Assembly (NCBI GenBank): GCA_017465055.1
Contig: JAFTWZ010000001.1
Location: 119,046 to 183,045, forward strand
From: Alistipes sp.
GTDB taxonomy: Bacteria; Bacteroidota; Bacteroidia; Bacteroidales; Rikenellaceae
Direction of reading: 5' to 3'
Length of the DNA: 64,000 nt
The position numbers and the translations under genes are program-made. The notes under the pieces were generated by a model, which worked only from the letters and a program-made list of their open reading frames with translations, did no database searches and was not told the DNA's origin. Within the stretch, counting starts at the first letter, position 1, and each line of letters opens with the position of its first letter. Positions 15,441-24,078 of this stretch are shown here, piece after piece.

Positions 15441-17081
15441 ATGCTTAAGAGCCTAAAGATAGAGAACTACGCACTCATTGAGAGCCTCAGTGTCGAGTGG
15501 GATAAGAGCCTAAACATCATCACTGGTGAGACAGGTGCTGGTAAATCGATACTCCTCGGCGCCCTGGGTCTGCTACTCGGAGCTAAGAACGAGGGACAGG
15601 CACTCAAGGACCTCGAGCGCAACTGCATAATTGAGGCTACGTTCGACATCGAGGGCTACGGTCTGGAGACTCTGTTCGAGGATAACGACCTCGACTACGA
15701 GAGTGAGATGACCATACGTCGCGTTATCACGCCAGCAGGCAAGAGTCGTGCTTTTGTGGGCGATATGCCTGTGCAGCTAAGCCTGCTCAAGGAGTTAGGC
15801 TCACGACTTGTCGATATACACTCGCAGCACCAGAACCTGATACTCTCATCCGAGGAGTTTCGTATCTCGGTGCTCGACACACTCGCGGCAAACAGCGAGA
15901 TCGCGACGCGATACACTACCCTACTTTACTCTTTGCAGAGGCTACGCAGCGACTACCGCACGATGTGCGAAGAGATGGAGGCTGCACGCCGCGATGAGGA
16001 GTGGCTACGATACACCGTAGAGGAGCTACGTGCCGCAAAGCTCAAGCCGGGAGAGCAGGCCGAGACCGAGCAGCTGCTGGCGACATTGGAGAGTGCCGAC
16101 CGCATAAGTGAGGCGCTGACCACACTGCGCAACACATTAGACGACGAGGAGTTAGGCGCTGTGGTAGCCCTCTCACGCTCAGAGCGCGACCTCGGGGCGT
16201 TAGGTGAGCACTATGCCGCAGGAGCAAGCCTCGCCGAGAGGCTTAAGTCGGTAGTTGCCGAGCTTAAAGATATAAGCTCTACGGCCGCAGACCAGGCCGA
16301 GCGCATAGATGCCGACCCTGAGCGCATACAGCAGCTGAGCGAGAGGCTGAGCACCATATACTCGCTCGAGATGAAGCACCGCGCAGAGTCGTACGACGAC
16401 CTATTAGATAAGTTCGCAGAGCTGGAGGCTCGCCTGGCTACGATAGATAACAGCGACGCCGAGATTCGGGCTATGGCCGAGCGCATAGAGGCTGCCGAGG
16501 CGGAGTGTAGGGCCGCGGCCAACGAGCTGAGCGCAAGCCGTAAGGAGGTCTGCCCGAAGCTCGAGAGCTACATCGAAGATATGCTCCATATGCTCGGTAT
16601 GGAGGATGCACGCTTCGTAGTTGAGATTGGCTCGGCAGAGAAGTTTACACCTACGGGACGTGACTGCGTGGCATACCTATTCACCGCTAATCGCACCTCG
16701 AAACCCAGTGCCGTGGAGCGCATAGCATCGGGAGGCGAGCTATCGCGTATTATGCTTGCACTCAAGTCGTTGCTGGCAGAGCGCAGGTCGCTACCTACGG
16801 TGATATTCGACGAGATAGATACGGGTGTATCGGGCCGCGTTGCCGACGCTATGGGCGACATCATCGCCAAGCTATCTGAGTCGATACAGGTCATTGACAT
16901 CACCCACTTGCCACAGGTGGCCTCGAAGCCTGGTACTCACTTTGTGGTCTACAAGGAGTCGGGACACAGCAACATACGCCGTCTGAGCAAGGCCGAGCGC
17001 GTAGACGAGATTGCAAAGATGCTATCAGGTAGCTCGATTACCGACGCGGCACGCAAGCAAGCCAAGATACTCTTAGGCTAA
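15441..17081 (+). CDS. recN: RecN, SMC-like DNA repair ATPase
   Basis: A 546-residue protein for double-strand-break repair. Walker A GETGAGKS lies at residues 29-36. Long coiled-coil arms run from about 150 to 385 with many Glu, Ala and Arg heptads. The ABC signature is SGGELSRIMLALKSL, Walker B is PTVIFDEIDTGVSG, and the H-loop segment is VIDITHLPQVASKP. The length fits the family (about 550). Only six bases separate it from coaBC, so the two are co-transcribed. A family A repeat begins right after its stop. Confidence 0.95.
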   Translation: MLKSLKIENYALIESLSVEWDKSLNIITGETGAGKSILLGALGLLLGAKNEGQALKDLERNCIIEATFDIEGYGLETLFEDNDLDYESEMTIRRVITPAGKSRAFVGDMPVQLSLLKELGSRLVDIHSQHQNLILSSEEFRISVLDTLAANSEIATRYTTLLYSLQRLRSDYRTMCEEMEAARRDEEWLRYTVEELRAAKLKPGEQAETEQLLATLESADRISEALTTLRNTLDDEELGAVVALSRSERDLGALGEHYAAGASLAERLKSVVAELKDISSTAADQAERIDADPERIQQLSERLSTIYSLEMKHRAESYDDLLDKFAELEARLATIDNSDAEIRAMAERIEAAEAECRAAANELSASRKEVCPKLESYIEDMLHMLGMEDARFVVEIGSAEKFTPTGRDCVAYLFTANRTSKPSAVERIASGGELSRIMLALKSLLAERRSLPTVIFDEIDTGVSGRVADAMGDIIAKLSESIQVIDITHLPQVASKPGTHFVVYKESGHSNIRRLSKAERVDEIAKMLSGSSITDAARKQAKILLG

Positions 17082-17089
17082 GACTAAAC

Positions 17090-17496
17090 GGAATATAAAT
17101 ATCGTCACCCCGAGGAGGAGCAAGTATTAGTTTGTGGAGAGTGATAACGCCACTATGCTCCGACGTGGGGGTCTTCCGCTGTTTATAGGGCCGTTCGGAG
17201 TGTGATTGATAGGGCTCAGTCGTAAATTCCGGTGGGGATTGAAAGAGTAGTTCGCTCGCTAAACGAGAGAGACGAGAGGGACGAGAGAGACGAGAGAGAC
17301 AACAACGAAGTCTGGTATCATCTTTCTCTGTTGTCTCTGCTGTCTCTGTAGTCTCTGTAGTCTCTGTAGTCTCTGTGGTCTCTATTGTCACAGAATTGCA
17401 TAGGCCCAAGTGGGTATCACTGCCGCTATTAGATGCAATTCTTCGCGATGACGTATTGATATCATTTGTTGCTCCACCAGAATTATTGCCTGATCC
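17090..17496 (+). repeat. MITE-like dispersed repeat family A, copy 3, interrupted
   Basis: Both palindromes are present, but about 150 bp of GAGAC/GTCTC simple-repeat inverted DNA interrupts the middle, next to an internal copy of the terminal motif CAGTCGTAAATTCCGGTGG (about 17215). The right end is CTCCACCAGAATTATTGCC. It fills the convergent gap between recN and tsaB; the last 90 bp before tsaB hold a 30-codon frame that I cannot assign. Confidence 0.7.
17247..17393. repeat. GAGAC/GTCTC inverted simple-repeat element
   Basis: The left arm consists of GAGAGACGAGAGGGAC units, the middle is CAACGAAGTCTGGTATCAT, and the right arm of CTGTAGTCTCTGTAGTCTCT units. The reverse complement of the middle reappears with similar arms at 51610-51840, so this is a separate small family. 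Confidence 0.65.
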
Positions 17497-17584
17497 AAAA
17501 ATGCCGTCGATGGGTAGTACTTTGCGTACGTTCCACAGACGGCACTTATTATTAGCGGCAATAGATGCTGCTTACCACAACAAA

Positions 17585-18295
17585 TTAGAGTAGCTTCTTC
17601 TTCGACGGTATCACCACAAAATCCTTAAGATAGAAGGGCTCAAAGTAGGCCAAGTCCTCGAAACGTGAGGCGTTGAAGGCCTCCTCTGCAAGGCGGACAA
17701 TACCACGCGCAGAGGGCGACACGCTGACGCAGAGTGCATCATCAAGTACCTCGGCACACTTCTGTGCTCCGTTACCAAAGAGCACAATACGCCCCTTCTG
17801 GCGCCACTCTGAAAAACTCTCTGCATCGATAACCTCGGCCGAAACATCGGTCAACGAGTCTCCCGAGGTGCTAAATATCTGAGTATATACCTCCATACGA
17901 CGTGCATCGACCATAGGAACAAGGTAGGCGCCCGCCCACTCGTTATCCTCGAGGTCGAGGATGCCTGCGTCAAAGTCCTCGCGCGCAACCTCCGTAAGGG
18001 CATCGAGCGAGCCGATGGCGATAAGCGGAATGTCGAGAGCGTAGCACATACCCTTAGCAAACGACACGCCGATGCGCAGTCCTGTATATGAGCCAGGGCC
18101 TTTGCCCACAGCAATAGCATCGAGGTCATCGGGCTGCACGCCAGTCTCCTTGAGGAGCTCATCGACAAACAACGCCACCTTCTTCGCGTGGTCACGCCCC
18201 TCGTCACTCTCGCGCAGCGCCATAAGCTCGCCATCTTTGGCAAGGGCTACGGAGCAGATATCTGTTCCAGTCTCTATTGATAATATAAGTGCCAT
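17585..18295 (-). CDS. tsaB: TsaB, tRNA threonylcarbamoyladenosine synthesis
   Basis: A 236-residue ASKHA-fold protein. It binds TsaD and is needed for the t6A37 modification of ANN-decoding tRNAs. Family motifs: MALILSIETGTDICSVAL at the start, then AIAVGKGPGSYTGLRIGVSF and AKGMCYALDIPLIAIGSLDA. It lies 21 bp downstream of smpB on the minus strand and is probably co-transcribed with it. Length is normal for the family. Confidence 0.93.
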   Translation of the reverse strand: MALILSIETGTDICSVALAKDGELMALRESDEGRDHAKKVALFVDELLKETGVQPDDLDAIAVGKGPGSYTGLRIGVSFAKGMCYALDIPLIAIGSLDALTEVAREDFDAGILDLEDNEWAGAYLVPMVDARRMEVYTQIFSTSGDSLTDVSAEVIDAESFSEWRQKGRIVLFGNGAQKCAEVLDDALCVSVSPSARGIVRLAEEAFNASRFEDLAYFEPFYLKDFVVIPSKKKLL

Positions 18296-18316
18296 ATATT
18301 CAATTTATTACATTTA

Positions 18317-18781
18317 TTACCTGCGACCAGCCTTCATAGCCTTGTCCATCTCGCGCTTGGCGTCATTCTCCTTAATATACTCGCGCTTGTCGTAAGACTT
18401 ACGGCCACGAGCAAGGCCGATGGCCACCTTAGCCAAGCCCCTATCGTTGATGAAGAGCCTAAGGCCCACAACCGTGAGTCCACGATCCTGGAGCGAGCGC
18501 TGCAGCTTGTTAAGCTCCTTGCGGTTGAGCAGCAGCTTACGGTCGCGCTTAGGCACGTGGTTGTTGCACGTACCCCACGTGTACTCGGCGATGTTGACAT
18601 TACGAATCCACAACTCGCCACGCTCGAAGTAGCAGTACGAATCGACAAGCGAGGCCTTGCCGAGGCGCAGAGACTTAATCTCGGTGCCGACAAGAACGAT
18701 ACCTGCGATATACTCCTCCAAAATCTCGTAGTCGAAGGTCGCACGCTTATTGCGTATGTTTACATTTTTATAGTCTGCCAT
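18317..18781 (-). CDS. smpB: SmpB, tmRNA-binding protein
   Basis: A 154-residue partner of tmRNA in trans-translation, which rescues stalled ribosomes. Visible: [75 protein letters not shown] and the basic C-terminal tail ([19 protein letters not shown]). A TTG two codons upstream is possible; the ATG (MADYKNVN) is chosen. It is followed by tsaB. Confidence 0.95.
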   Translation of the reverse strand: MADYKNVNIRNKRATFDYEILEEYIAGIVLVGTEIKSLRLGKASLVDSYCYFERGELWIRNVNIAEYTWGTCNNHVPKRDRKLLLNRKELNKLQRSLQDRGLTVVGLRLFINDRGLAKVAIGLARGRKSYDKREYIKENDAKREMDKAMKAGRR

Positions 18782-19034
18782 AGTCAAATAATCAATACCT
18801 TAAGCTCCGTAAATACCTTATTCTACGTCGCATATTTTTCGCTCCGTCACGCTCCCTCGGCACGTCTTTTGCCACTTGTCGAGGTGGGTGGGCCCGGATA
18901 AAGGTAACTAATTCTTTTATCTTTGATATGTTTTACACATCTTTTAAGTTTATTTTCTGTTTGCACACTGCCAGCGTAGTGATACGTCGGCGCTCCGAGG
19001 CCCACCCTTTTTCACTTAGCCATAAGCCAGCGTG
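18782..19034. other. Structured intergenic region between dnaG and smpB
   Basis: No gene seen. A perfect 8-bp complement (GGTGGGCC near 18889, GGCCCACC near 18998) closes about 110 bp. Inside lie a second hairpin (GCCAGCGTA/TACGTCGGC) and, on the plus strand, a TATCTTTG box near 18917. On the minus strand TACCTTTA near 18902 could be the smpB promoter. It might hold a small RNA, but the evidence is weak. Confidence 0.3.
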
Positions 19035-21032
19035 CTAAATAAGCCTGCCGAGGTTCTTCGATATCACCACACGTGCCGACTTATACTTGGCCAGCAGAGC
19101 CAGGATAGACTCTAAATCCTCGCCCTCGACAACCAAACGCGCCTGAAGCTCTGCGATGCGATTATCTAAATATCGCCACTTGTAGAGCGACACAGCCTTA
19201 GGCACTGCCACAGCGAGCTGCTCCTCGACGCTCTCGATATGCACATCCTTCTGCTCCCAAATCTTGCTGATGACGTAGTTGTCGTCTGCGGTGAGCAGAT
19301 CGATGCTCACACGGCTAAGGTTGGGATCGTGGTGGTTGATAAATATGTGCGACGGCACCTCCACACCCTCACCCAGTCGCTCCCACTCAGATCGGTAAAG
19401 TTCCATAATCGTGCGATATACATCGATACTGAACTGCAGGTTATCTTCGTCGAGTTGCTGGAATATGTAGCTTGCAACGTTAAACTCTATGACCTGATTA
19501 TTATCGTCGAGGGCCGAGCAGTTGCAGTGACCATACTTTATAAGGTACTTTGTCAGGTCACGCTCCAGAGTCTCCGATGTCGTTCCTGCGGTATAACTCT
19601 TGCCCCAGGGCGCATCTGAAGGCGTCTGAGGCTTCTCGACATATAGCGACGAGGCGGTAGCCTTCTGCCTCTCGCGCAGCTGCTGACGCTGAAGGAAGTC
19701 CTGGGCCTCGCCATTACCCTTGATGCCATCTAACTTACGAGCTACTGCCACAGCGAGCGTCTGCTGGTCGATGGCCATAATCTCGGCACAGTAGCGCACA
19801 TACTCCGAGCGCTTAATTTCGTCGGGGATAAGGGCTATAGAGCCTACCATATCGTTGATTGCTGCCGAGCGCTTAAGCGGGTCACCCGTGGCCTCGCCAA
19901 GCAAGAGGCGTGCCTTGAAGGCCAGGAAATCCTGGGAGTTATCCTTGATATATGCTCTCAGCGTCTCGGAGTCATTGGCTCGAGCAAAGGTGTCGGGGTC
20001 GTGCTCCTCGGGAAGAAGCACTATGCGCACGTTCATACCCTCCTTGAGGATGACGTCGACACCACGCAGCGCCGCCTTGACACCTGCAGCATCGCCATCG
20101 AACATAAGCGTGACATTCTGCGTAAAGCGGCCCAAGAGGCGCACCTGCTCCTCGGTAAGCGACGTACCCGACGAGGCAACGACATTCTCTACGCCTGCCT
20201 GATGCATCGATATAACGTCGGCATAGCCCTCGACAAGTATCGCCGTATCCTCCTGCTGTATGGCCTTCTTAGCAAAATAGAGGCCATACAACTCGCGGCG
20301 TTTGTTATATATATCGCTCTCGGGCGAGTTCTGATACTTGGCAACCTTCTTATCCGTACGCAACGTACGACCGCCGAAGCCCACGATACGGCCAGAGATA
20401 TTATGGATTGGGAATATCACTCTATCGTAGAACCTATCGCGCAGACGACCATCGCTCTCGCGCTCAATGCTGAGACCTGTCGATAGCAGAAACTCGCGCT
20501 GATAGCCTGCCGAAATTGCCTCCTGCGAAAACCTATCGCCCGACGAGGGGCAGAAGCCGAGGCCAAAGCGGTTGATGGTGGCGTCGGAGAAGCCACGCAG
20601 CGAGCTGAAGTAGCTAAGGGCCACGCTGCGACCCTCATCCTCGGTCATCATATAGCGACGGAAGTACTCCATAGCCCACCCGTTAAGCGCAAACATACTC
20701 TCGCGGCTGTTGTTGCGAGCTATATCCTCGTCGGTCATAGCCTCCTCGCGTACCTCGATGCCGTAGCGCTTGGCGAGGATGCGCAGCGCCTCGGGATAGG
20801 TGGCACTCTCGCTCTCCATAACGAAGTTTACTGCGTTGCCCGACTTGCCGCAACCGAAACACTTGTATATGCCACGTGCTGGTGACACCTTGAACGAGGG
20901 CGTCTTCTCCTGATGGAATGGACAGCAGGCCTCGTAGTTGGTACCCTTGCGACGCAACGTGACATAGTCACCCACAATATCTACGATATTGAGAGCGGCA
21001 TATATCCTATCTATAGTTTCGCGATCAATCAT
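19035..21032 (-). CDS. dnaG: DnaG, DNA primase
   Basis: A 665-residue primase that makes RNA primers at the replication fork. The N-terminal zinc-binding domain has CCPFH and CFGCG (about residues 37-62). The RNA polymerase core and Toprim fold follow (GRIVGFGGRTL, ILVEGYADVISMHQAGVENV, MFDGDAAGVKAAL). The C-terminal part would contact the helicase. A TATCTTTG promoter box lies only four bases before the ATG, suggesting a leaderless message. A 76-bp tandem duplication abuts that promoter. Confidence 0.96.
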   Translation of the reverse strand: MIDRETIDRIYAALNIVDIVGDYVTLRRKGTNYEACCPFHQEKTPSFKVSPARGIYKCFGCGKSGNAVNFVMESESATYPEALRILAKRYGIEVREEAMTDEDIARNNSRESMFALNGWAMEYFRRYMMTEDEGRSVALSYFSSLRGFSDATINRFGLGFCPSSGDRFSQEAISAGYQREFLLSTGLSIERESDGRLRDRFYDRVIFPIHNISGRIVGFGGRTLRTDKKVAKYQNSPESDIYNKRRELYGLYFAKKAIQQEDTAILVEGYADVISMHQAGVENVVASSGTSLTEEQVRLLGRFTQNVTLMFDGDAAGVKAALRGVDVILKEGMNVRIVLLPEEHDPDTFARANDSETLRAYIKDNSQDFLAFKARLLLGEATGDPLKRSAAINDMVGSIALIPDEIKRSEYVRYCAEIMAIDQQTLAVAVARKLDGIKGNGEAQDFLQRQQLRERQKATASSLYVEKPQTPSDAPWGKSYTAGTTSETLERDLTKYLIKYGHCNCSALDDNNQVIEFNVASYIFQQLDEDNLQFSIDVYRTIMELYRSEWERLGEGVEVPSHIFINHHDPNLSRVSIDLLTADDNYVISKIWEQKDVHIESVEEQLAVAVPKAVSLYKWRYLDNRIAELQARLVVEGEDLESILALLAKYKSARVVISKNLGRLI

Positions 21033-21036
21033 TGCG

Positions 21037-21044
21037 CAAAGATA
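21037..21044 (-). promoter_or_regulatory. Promoter box abutting the dnaG start codon
   Basis: Minus-strand TATCTTTG ends four bases before the ATG, so transcription would begin at or next to the start codon. The -33 region would fall in the tandem duplication. Confidence 0.55.
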
Positions 21045-21048
21045 GCAA

Positions 21049-21197
21049 AAAGTATGGAATCTCCACCACTTGAAGCATACTTAGCTGTAAAAACCTTACT
21101 GTAGAGGATGCGTCATTATGACGCAAAGTATGGAATCTCCACCACTTGAAGCATACTTAGCTGTAAAAACCCTACTGTAGAGGATGCGTCATTATGA
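21049..21197. repeat. 76-bp tandem duplication upstream of dnaG
   Basis: Two copies (21049-21124 and 21125-21197) with one visible mismatch. Each contains AGTATG...CATACT as an inverted pair. The first ends in a 15-bp palindrome GCGTCATTATGACGC, which is broken in the second. It lies between the DUF4294 gene and dnaG. Confidence 0.85.
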
Positions 21198-21241
21198 GAA
21201 ATAAAAGTATAAAAGAGGTATGGGGCGAGGTTTTACCGCGG

Positions 21242-21835
21242 CTACAGGAGTCCTGCCTTGTAATACTTTACGATATGTTCGAGCATCTCATCCTCGCCAT
21301 CGGGGTCGTACTCGAGCTTCAGGTCATTGCCAAAGAGCTTAGCCATAGCCTGATAGAAGCCTGCAGTGAATCCCGAGCGAAAGTCCTTGATGATACCAAA
21401 TACCGTATGGTTTGTCTCGCGGTCGATGAGCTTGAGAAGTATCTTACCCTCGTAGCGCGTCATCTTCCAGAGCATAGGAGTAATCTCCTCCTTCAGAGCA
21501 TCCTCAATGGCCTTAGTATAGGCCTTGCGATCCTTGCGACGCTCATACTTGGCAAGCTCTTCGTCGAGGTTCTCCATACGCTTTGCCGCCTCGATGGCCA
21601 GGGGGTATACCTTCTTCACGGCACGCACCATACGCTGGTAGTTCTTCAAGTCGCGCGCACGGTGATATATCCTCACCTCGGGGAGCGTGACGTAGAGCGT
21701 AGAGTCGCCACGGTTGTCAACACCCCAGTGTATGCTCCTCGCGCCACGCACACGCTTGTAGCGCTGCGCCGAGACCTCGTCGCAGGCCGTAAGCAGCAAA
21801 AGAGCCACCAGGAGAGTGTTTAGGAGTCGTTTCAT
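21242..21835 (-). CDS. DUF4294 family lipoprotein
   Basis: A 197-residue exported protein. The signal peptide ends in the lipobox LLTAC (Cys 18). The rest matches the DUF4294 pattern of Bacteroidota: LPEVRIYHRARDLKNYQRMV, YPLAIEAAKRMENLDEEL, LKEEITPMLWKMTRYEGKIL, LKLIDRETNHTVFGIIKDFR. Function is unknown; conserved Asp, Glu and Arg clusters hint at an enzyme or binding role. It lies upstream of dnaG on the same strand with the tandem duplication between them. Confidence 0.8.
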   Translation of the reverse strand: MKRLLNTLLVALLLLTACDEVSAQRYKRVRGARSIHWGVDNRGDSTLYVTLPEVRIYHRARDLKNYQRMVRAVKKVYPLAIEAAKRMENLDEELAKYERRKDRKAYTKAIEDALKEEITPMLWKMTRYEGKILLKLIDRETNHTVFGIIKDFRSGFTAGFYQAMAKLFGNDLKLEYDPDGEDEMLEHIVKYYKAGLL

Positions 21836-21959
21836 ACGACAAATATAACGTTTTTTCTGTGGGGAAAATTACTGAGAGGGAAATTTATTTGACGCGTATC
21901 GACAATTGGCAGAGGGGCGAGCGTGGGAATCTCATTATGTGAAAGTGTGGCTTGCGCGT

Positions 21960-22253
21960 GGAGGGTTAAGGGTAGTTCGCTCGCTGGCGCGAGCTAAAGA
22001 GTAGTTCGCAGGCAGAGCCTGCTAAAGAGTAGCTCGCTCGCCTAAAGCGAGCTAAAGGGTAGTTAAGGGAGCAGGAAGGCAAGTGCGGTTGTGGCGTTGC
22101 CGCTGGCGTTGTCGCTGGCGAGTGAGTGGGTTACGATGAGTTGCTATGAGTTACTATGGGTTACTATGACGGCAAGGTCAGTGCGGCAAACCGTTGTCGC
22201 TAACACTAATCACCTTAAGCTCCTTAATCTCCTTAAACTCCTTAATCACCAAG
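21960..22253. repeat. Palindrome-studded intergenic DNA, family C copy 4
   Basis: Three successive blocks read AAAGRGTAGYTCGC followed by a small hairpin (CTCGCTGGCGCGAG; GCAGGCAGAGCCTGC; CTCGCTCGCCTAAAGCGAG). Then comes a left arm of GGTTACTATG/GAGTTACTAT units, a degenerate core near 22170 and a right arm of CTCCTTAA units. It fills the space between the DUF4294 gene and the tRNA terminator. Confidence 0.6.
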
Positions 22254-22285
22254 AAAAAAGGCCATACGGGAGACTCCGTATGACC
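22254..22285 (-). terminator. Terminator of tRNA-Gln
   Basis: On the minus strand the stem GGTCATACGG/CCGTATGGCC with a short loop is followed by TTTTTT. Confidence 0.9.
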
Positions 22286-22291
22286 CTCTGG

Positions 22292-22365
22292 TGGTTGAGC
22301 TACCGAGATTCGAACTCAGAATAACAGAACCAAAATCTGCTGTGTTACCGTTACACCATAGCTCA
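22292..22365 (-). tRNA. tRNA-Gln (anticodon TTG)
   Basis: Minus-strand cloverleaf: acceptor TGAGCTA with TAGCTCA, anticodon loop TTTTGGT giving TTG, T-arm with GTTCGAATC, and an encoded 3' CCA. A TATCTTTG promoter lies 20 bp upstream and a terminator just downstream, so it is an independent unit. Confidence 0.95.
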
Positions 22366-22385
22366 ATCGTTGCTCGTAAGCGGTG

Positions 22386-22393
22386 CAAAGATA
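22386..22393 (-). promoter_or_regulatory. Promoter box of tRNA-Gln
   Basis: Minus-strand TATCTTTG about 20 bp before the mature tRNA 5' end. Confidence 0.6.
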
Positions 22394-22488
22394 GTGTAAA
22401 GATTTGAAACCGCAAAATTTTTCGCTACTAATGATTTGCCAATGGTCGGCGTATGTTCCGATGCTGGCTCCGTAGAGCCACCGCAAGA

Positions 22489-23391
22489 CTACCGCTTAGC
22501 GTTTATCAAGGCGCGATACTCACTCGGCGTCATACCCATCTCGCGGCGAAAGAGACGCGAAAGATGATGCGGATACTTAAACCCCAGGGCGTAGCTTATC
22601 TCGCTGATGCTGTGGCGGCCATAATGCAGCTGGTGCATCACCTCGTTGATTATAAAGTGGTGGATATATGTTTGTGCCGACAGCGACATAGTGTTGCGCA
22701 CCACATCGCCTAAGTAGTTTGCCGAGATACCGAGCTGACGAGCACACGAGGCCACCGTAGGTAGTCGTTTGTCGTTGCTCGGAGCGAGGTGCAGATAGTC
22801 GTCGAGGAGCTTATTGAGGTTGTTGATGATAGTGCGCGACGAGTTCTTCATCGCCGAGTGCTGGCGCTCGTAATAGCGCATACTGACGTTCAGCAGCACG
22901 GCGATACCTGCGGCCAATATGCGCGAGGAGAACCTATCCTCGGGGGTCTCTATCTCCTCGCGGATACTCTGCATACAGTTGACGATAATCCTACACTCGT
23001 TGGCGGTCAGGGCGAGGAGGTTGCACGACGTAGAGTTGAAAAATGGATACTCGAAAAGTCGACTGTAGAGTAGCGTGTTCTTCATCAGCTCGCCATCGAA
23101 CGTAAGCAGCCAGCCAGAGTAGCTGGGAGGCACATCGTCGAGGTGGCGCTCATACTGCCCCGGGGCGTAGAATACCAGCGAGGCCTCGCGGTCGGTCCAG
23201 TGCCGATGCGAGTTTGTCGACGACCAATAGCAGGCTATGGCAAATATGCCGAAGTGTTTGGGAAAGAAGTCAGCCTTGTCGGCATTCTCGAATCGGATAA
23301 TCGTAACTTGTGGATGCTGAGGAGCTATGCCCAGCACTCTGTTAAACTCGGCAATATCGCTAAGCTCAACAACATCTTTTTTTGTATCCAT
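22489..23391 (-). CDS. AraC-family transcriptional regulator
   Basis: A 300-residue regulator. The N-terminal part (about 30-170) is a cupin-like sensing domain (HFGIFAIACYWSSTNSHRHW, LVFYAPGQYERHLDDVPP). The C-terminal part (about 195-297) is the double helix-turn-helix of the AraC/XylS family: VASCARQLGISANYLGDVVR, then SISEISYALGFKYPHHLSRL, FRREMGMTPSEYRALI. Ligand and target are unknown. No obvious target operon is adjacent; upstream is a candidate small RNA on the opposite strand, and downstream is tRNA-Gln. Confidence 0.9.
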   Translation of the reverse strand: MDTKKDVVELSDIAEFNRVLGIAPQHPQVTIIRFENADKADFFPKHFGIFAIACYWSSTNSHRHWTDREASLVFYAPGQYERHLDDVPPSYSGWLLTFDGELMKNTLLYSRLFEYPFFNSTSCNLLALTANECRIIVNCMQSIREEIETPEDRFSSRILAAGIAVLLNVSMRYYERQHSAMKNSSRTIINNLNKLLDDYLHLAPSNDKRLPTVASCARQLGISANYLGDVVRNTMSLSAQTYIHHFIINEVMHQLHYGRHSISEISYALGFKYPHHLSRLFRREMGMTPSEYRALINAKR

Positions 23392-23479
23392 ACCTCATCA
23401 TTTTAAGCTAACATAGTATGCAATTAGTGGCCGAAATATCACTTCAGTAATATTGGTTAAAAGTTCGGTAATCTATCTA

Positions 23480-23510
23480 TTGTACGAATAGCACTACCCA
23501 CCTACCTTTG
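23480..23510 (+). promoter_or_regulatory. Promoter of candidate small RNA
   Basis: TTGT and TACCTTTG boxes 19 bp apart on the plus strand, with no gene following on that strand before the thioesterase gene on the other strand. Confidence 0.65.
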
Positions 23511-23516
23511 CACCGT

Positions 23517-23612
23517 CGATATTTGGCCAGTGCGTATCGTCCTTACAACATATGATGAGGCTTTCATTTGGGTAACAGTTGTTTGGACTTTGGGGGAGCG
23601 CACTGGCTTTTT
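23517..23612 (+). ncRNA. Candidate small RNA of about 96 nt
   Basis: It starts about 6 nt after a good promoter. A perfect 9-bp pair (GCCAGTGCG at 23526, CGCACTGGC at 23599) closes the structure and is followed by TTTTT, so the closing stem doubles as a terminator. The interior has no long open frame. It does not show the conserved loop of SRP RNA. Class unknown. Confidence 0.5.
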
Positions 23613-23678
23613 CTCTATTCTACATTCTACATAGCTATACTAATAGTTACTACACATCATCTGTTTTGGTTAATCTGG

Positions 23679-24050
23679 CTACAGTTTACCAAGAAACTTC
23701 TCGCGGTTGACGATAAATCGCGTATGGTGTCCCTCGCCGATGAGTTTATCGCCATCGTAGGCCTCAATCTTAAAGCTCAGCTTGCGCCCCTCTATCGCCG
23801 TTAGCTCGGCAATAGCACTTATGGTGTTACCCACCTTCGACGCCTTGATGTGCGACGTTGCTATCTCGGTGCCTACGGTAGTATCGCCCTCGTCGAGGTG
23901 TAGAGCCACAGCGAGCATCGCCGCATTCTCCATAAGAGCAATCATCGCCGGCGTAGCCAACACAGCCATATCGCCCGAACCTATAAACTCGGCAGTGTTG
24001 CCCTCCATCACGCGCATCACGCTCTGATGCTTAAGTCCTATCTCTAACAT
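23679..24050 (-). CDS. Hotdog-fold thioesterase
   Basis: A 123-residue protein resembling the fluoroacetyl-CoA thioesterase-like family: SVMRVMEGNTAEFIGSGDMA, VLATPAMIALMENAAMLAVA, TTVGTEIATSHIKASKVGNT and GEGHHTRFIVNREKF. Such proteins hydrolyse acyl-CoA thioesters in the cytoplasm; the substrate is not evident. A longer in-frame start would run through the promoter, so the ATG beginning MLEIGLKHQS is chosen. It is divergent from pheT, with which it shares a mirror-image promoter region. Confidence 0.85.
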   Translation of the reverse strand: MLEIGLKHQSVMRVMEGNTAEFIGSGDMAVLATPAMIALMENAAMLAVALHLDEGDTTVGTEIATSHIKASKVGNTISAIAELTAIEGRKLSFKIEAYDGDKLIGEGHHTRFIVNREKFLGKL

Positions 24051-24078
24051 ATCTTCAATTTTACGGTTGTTACTAATG

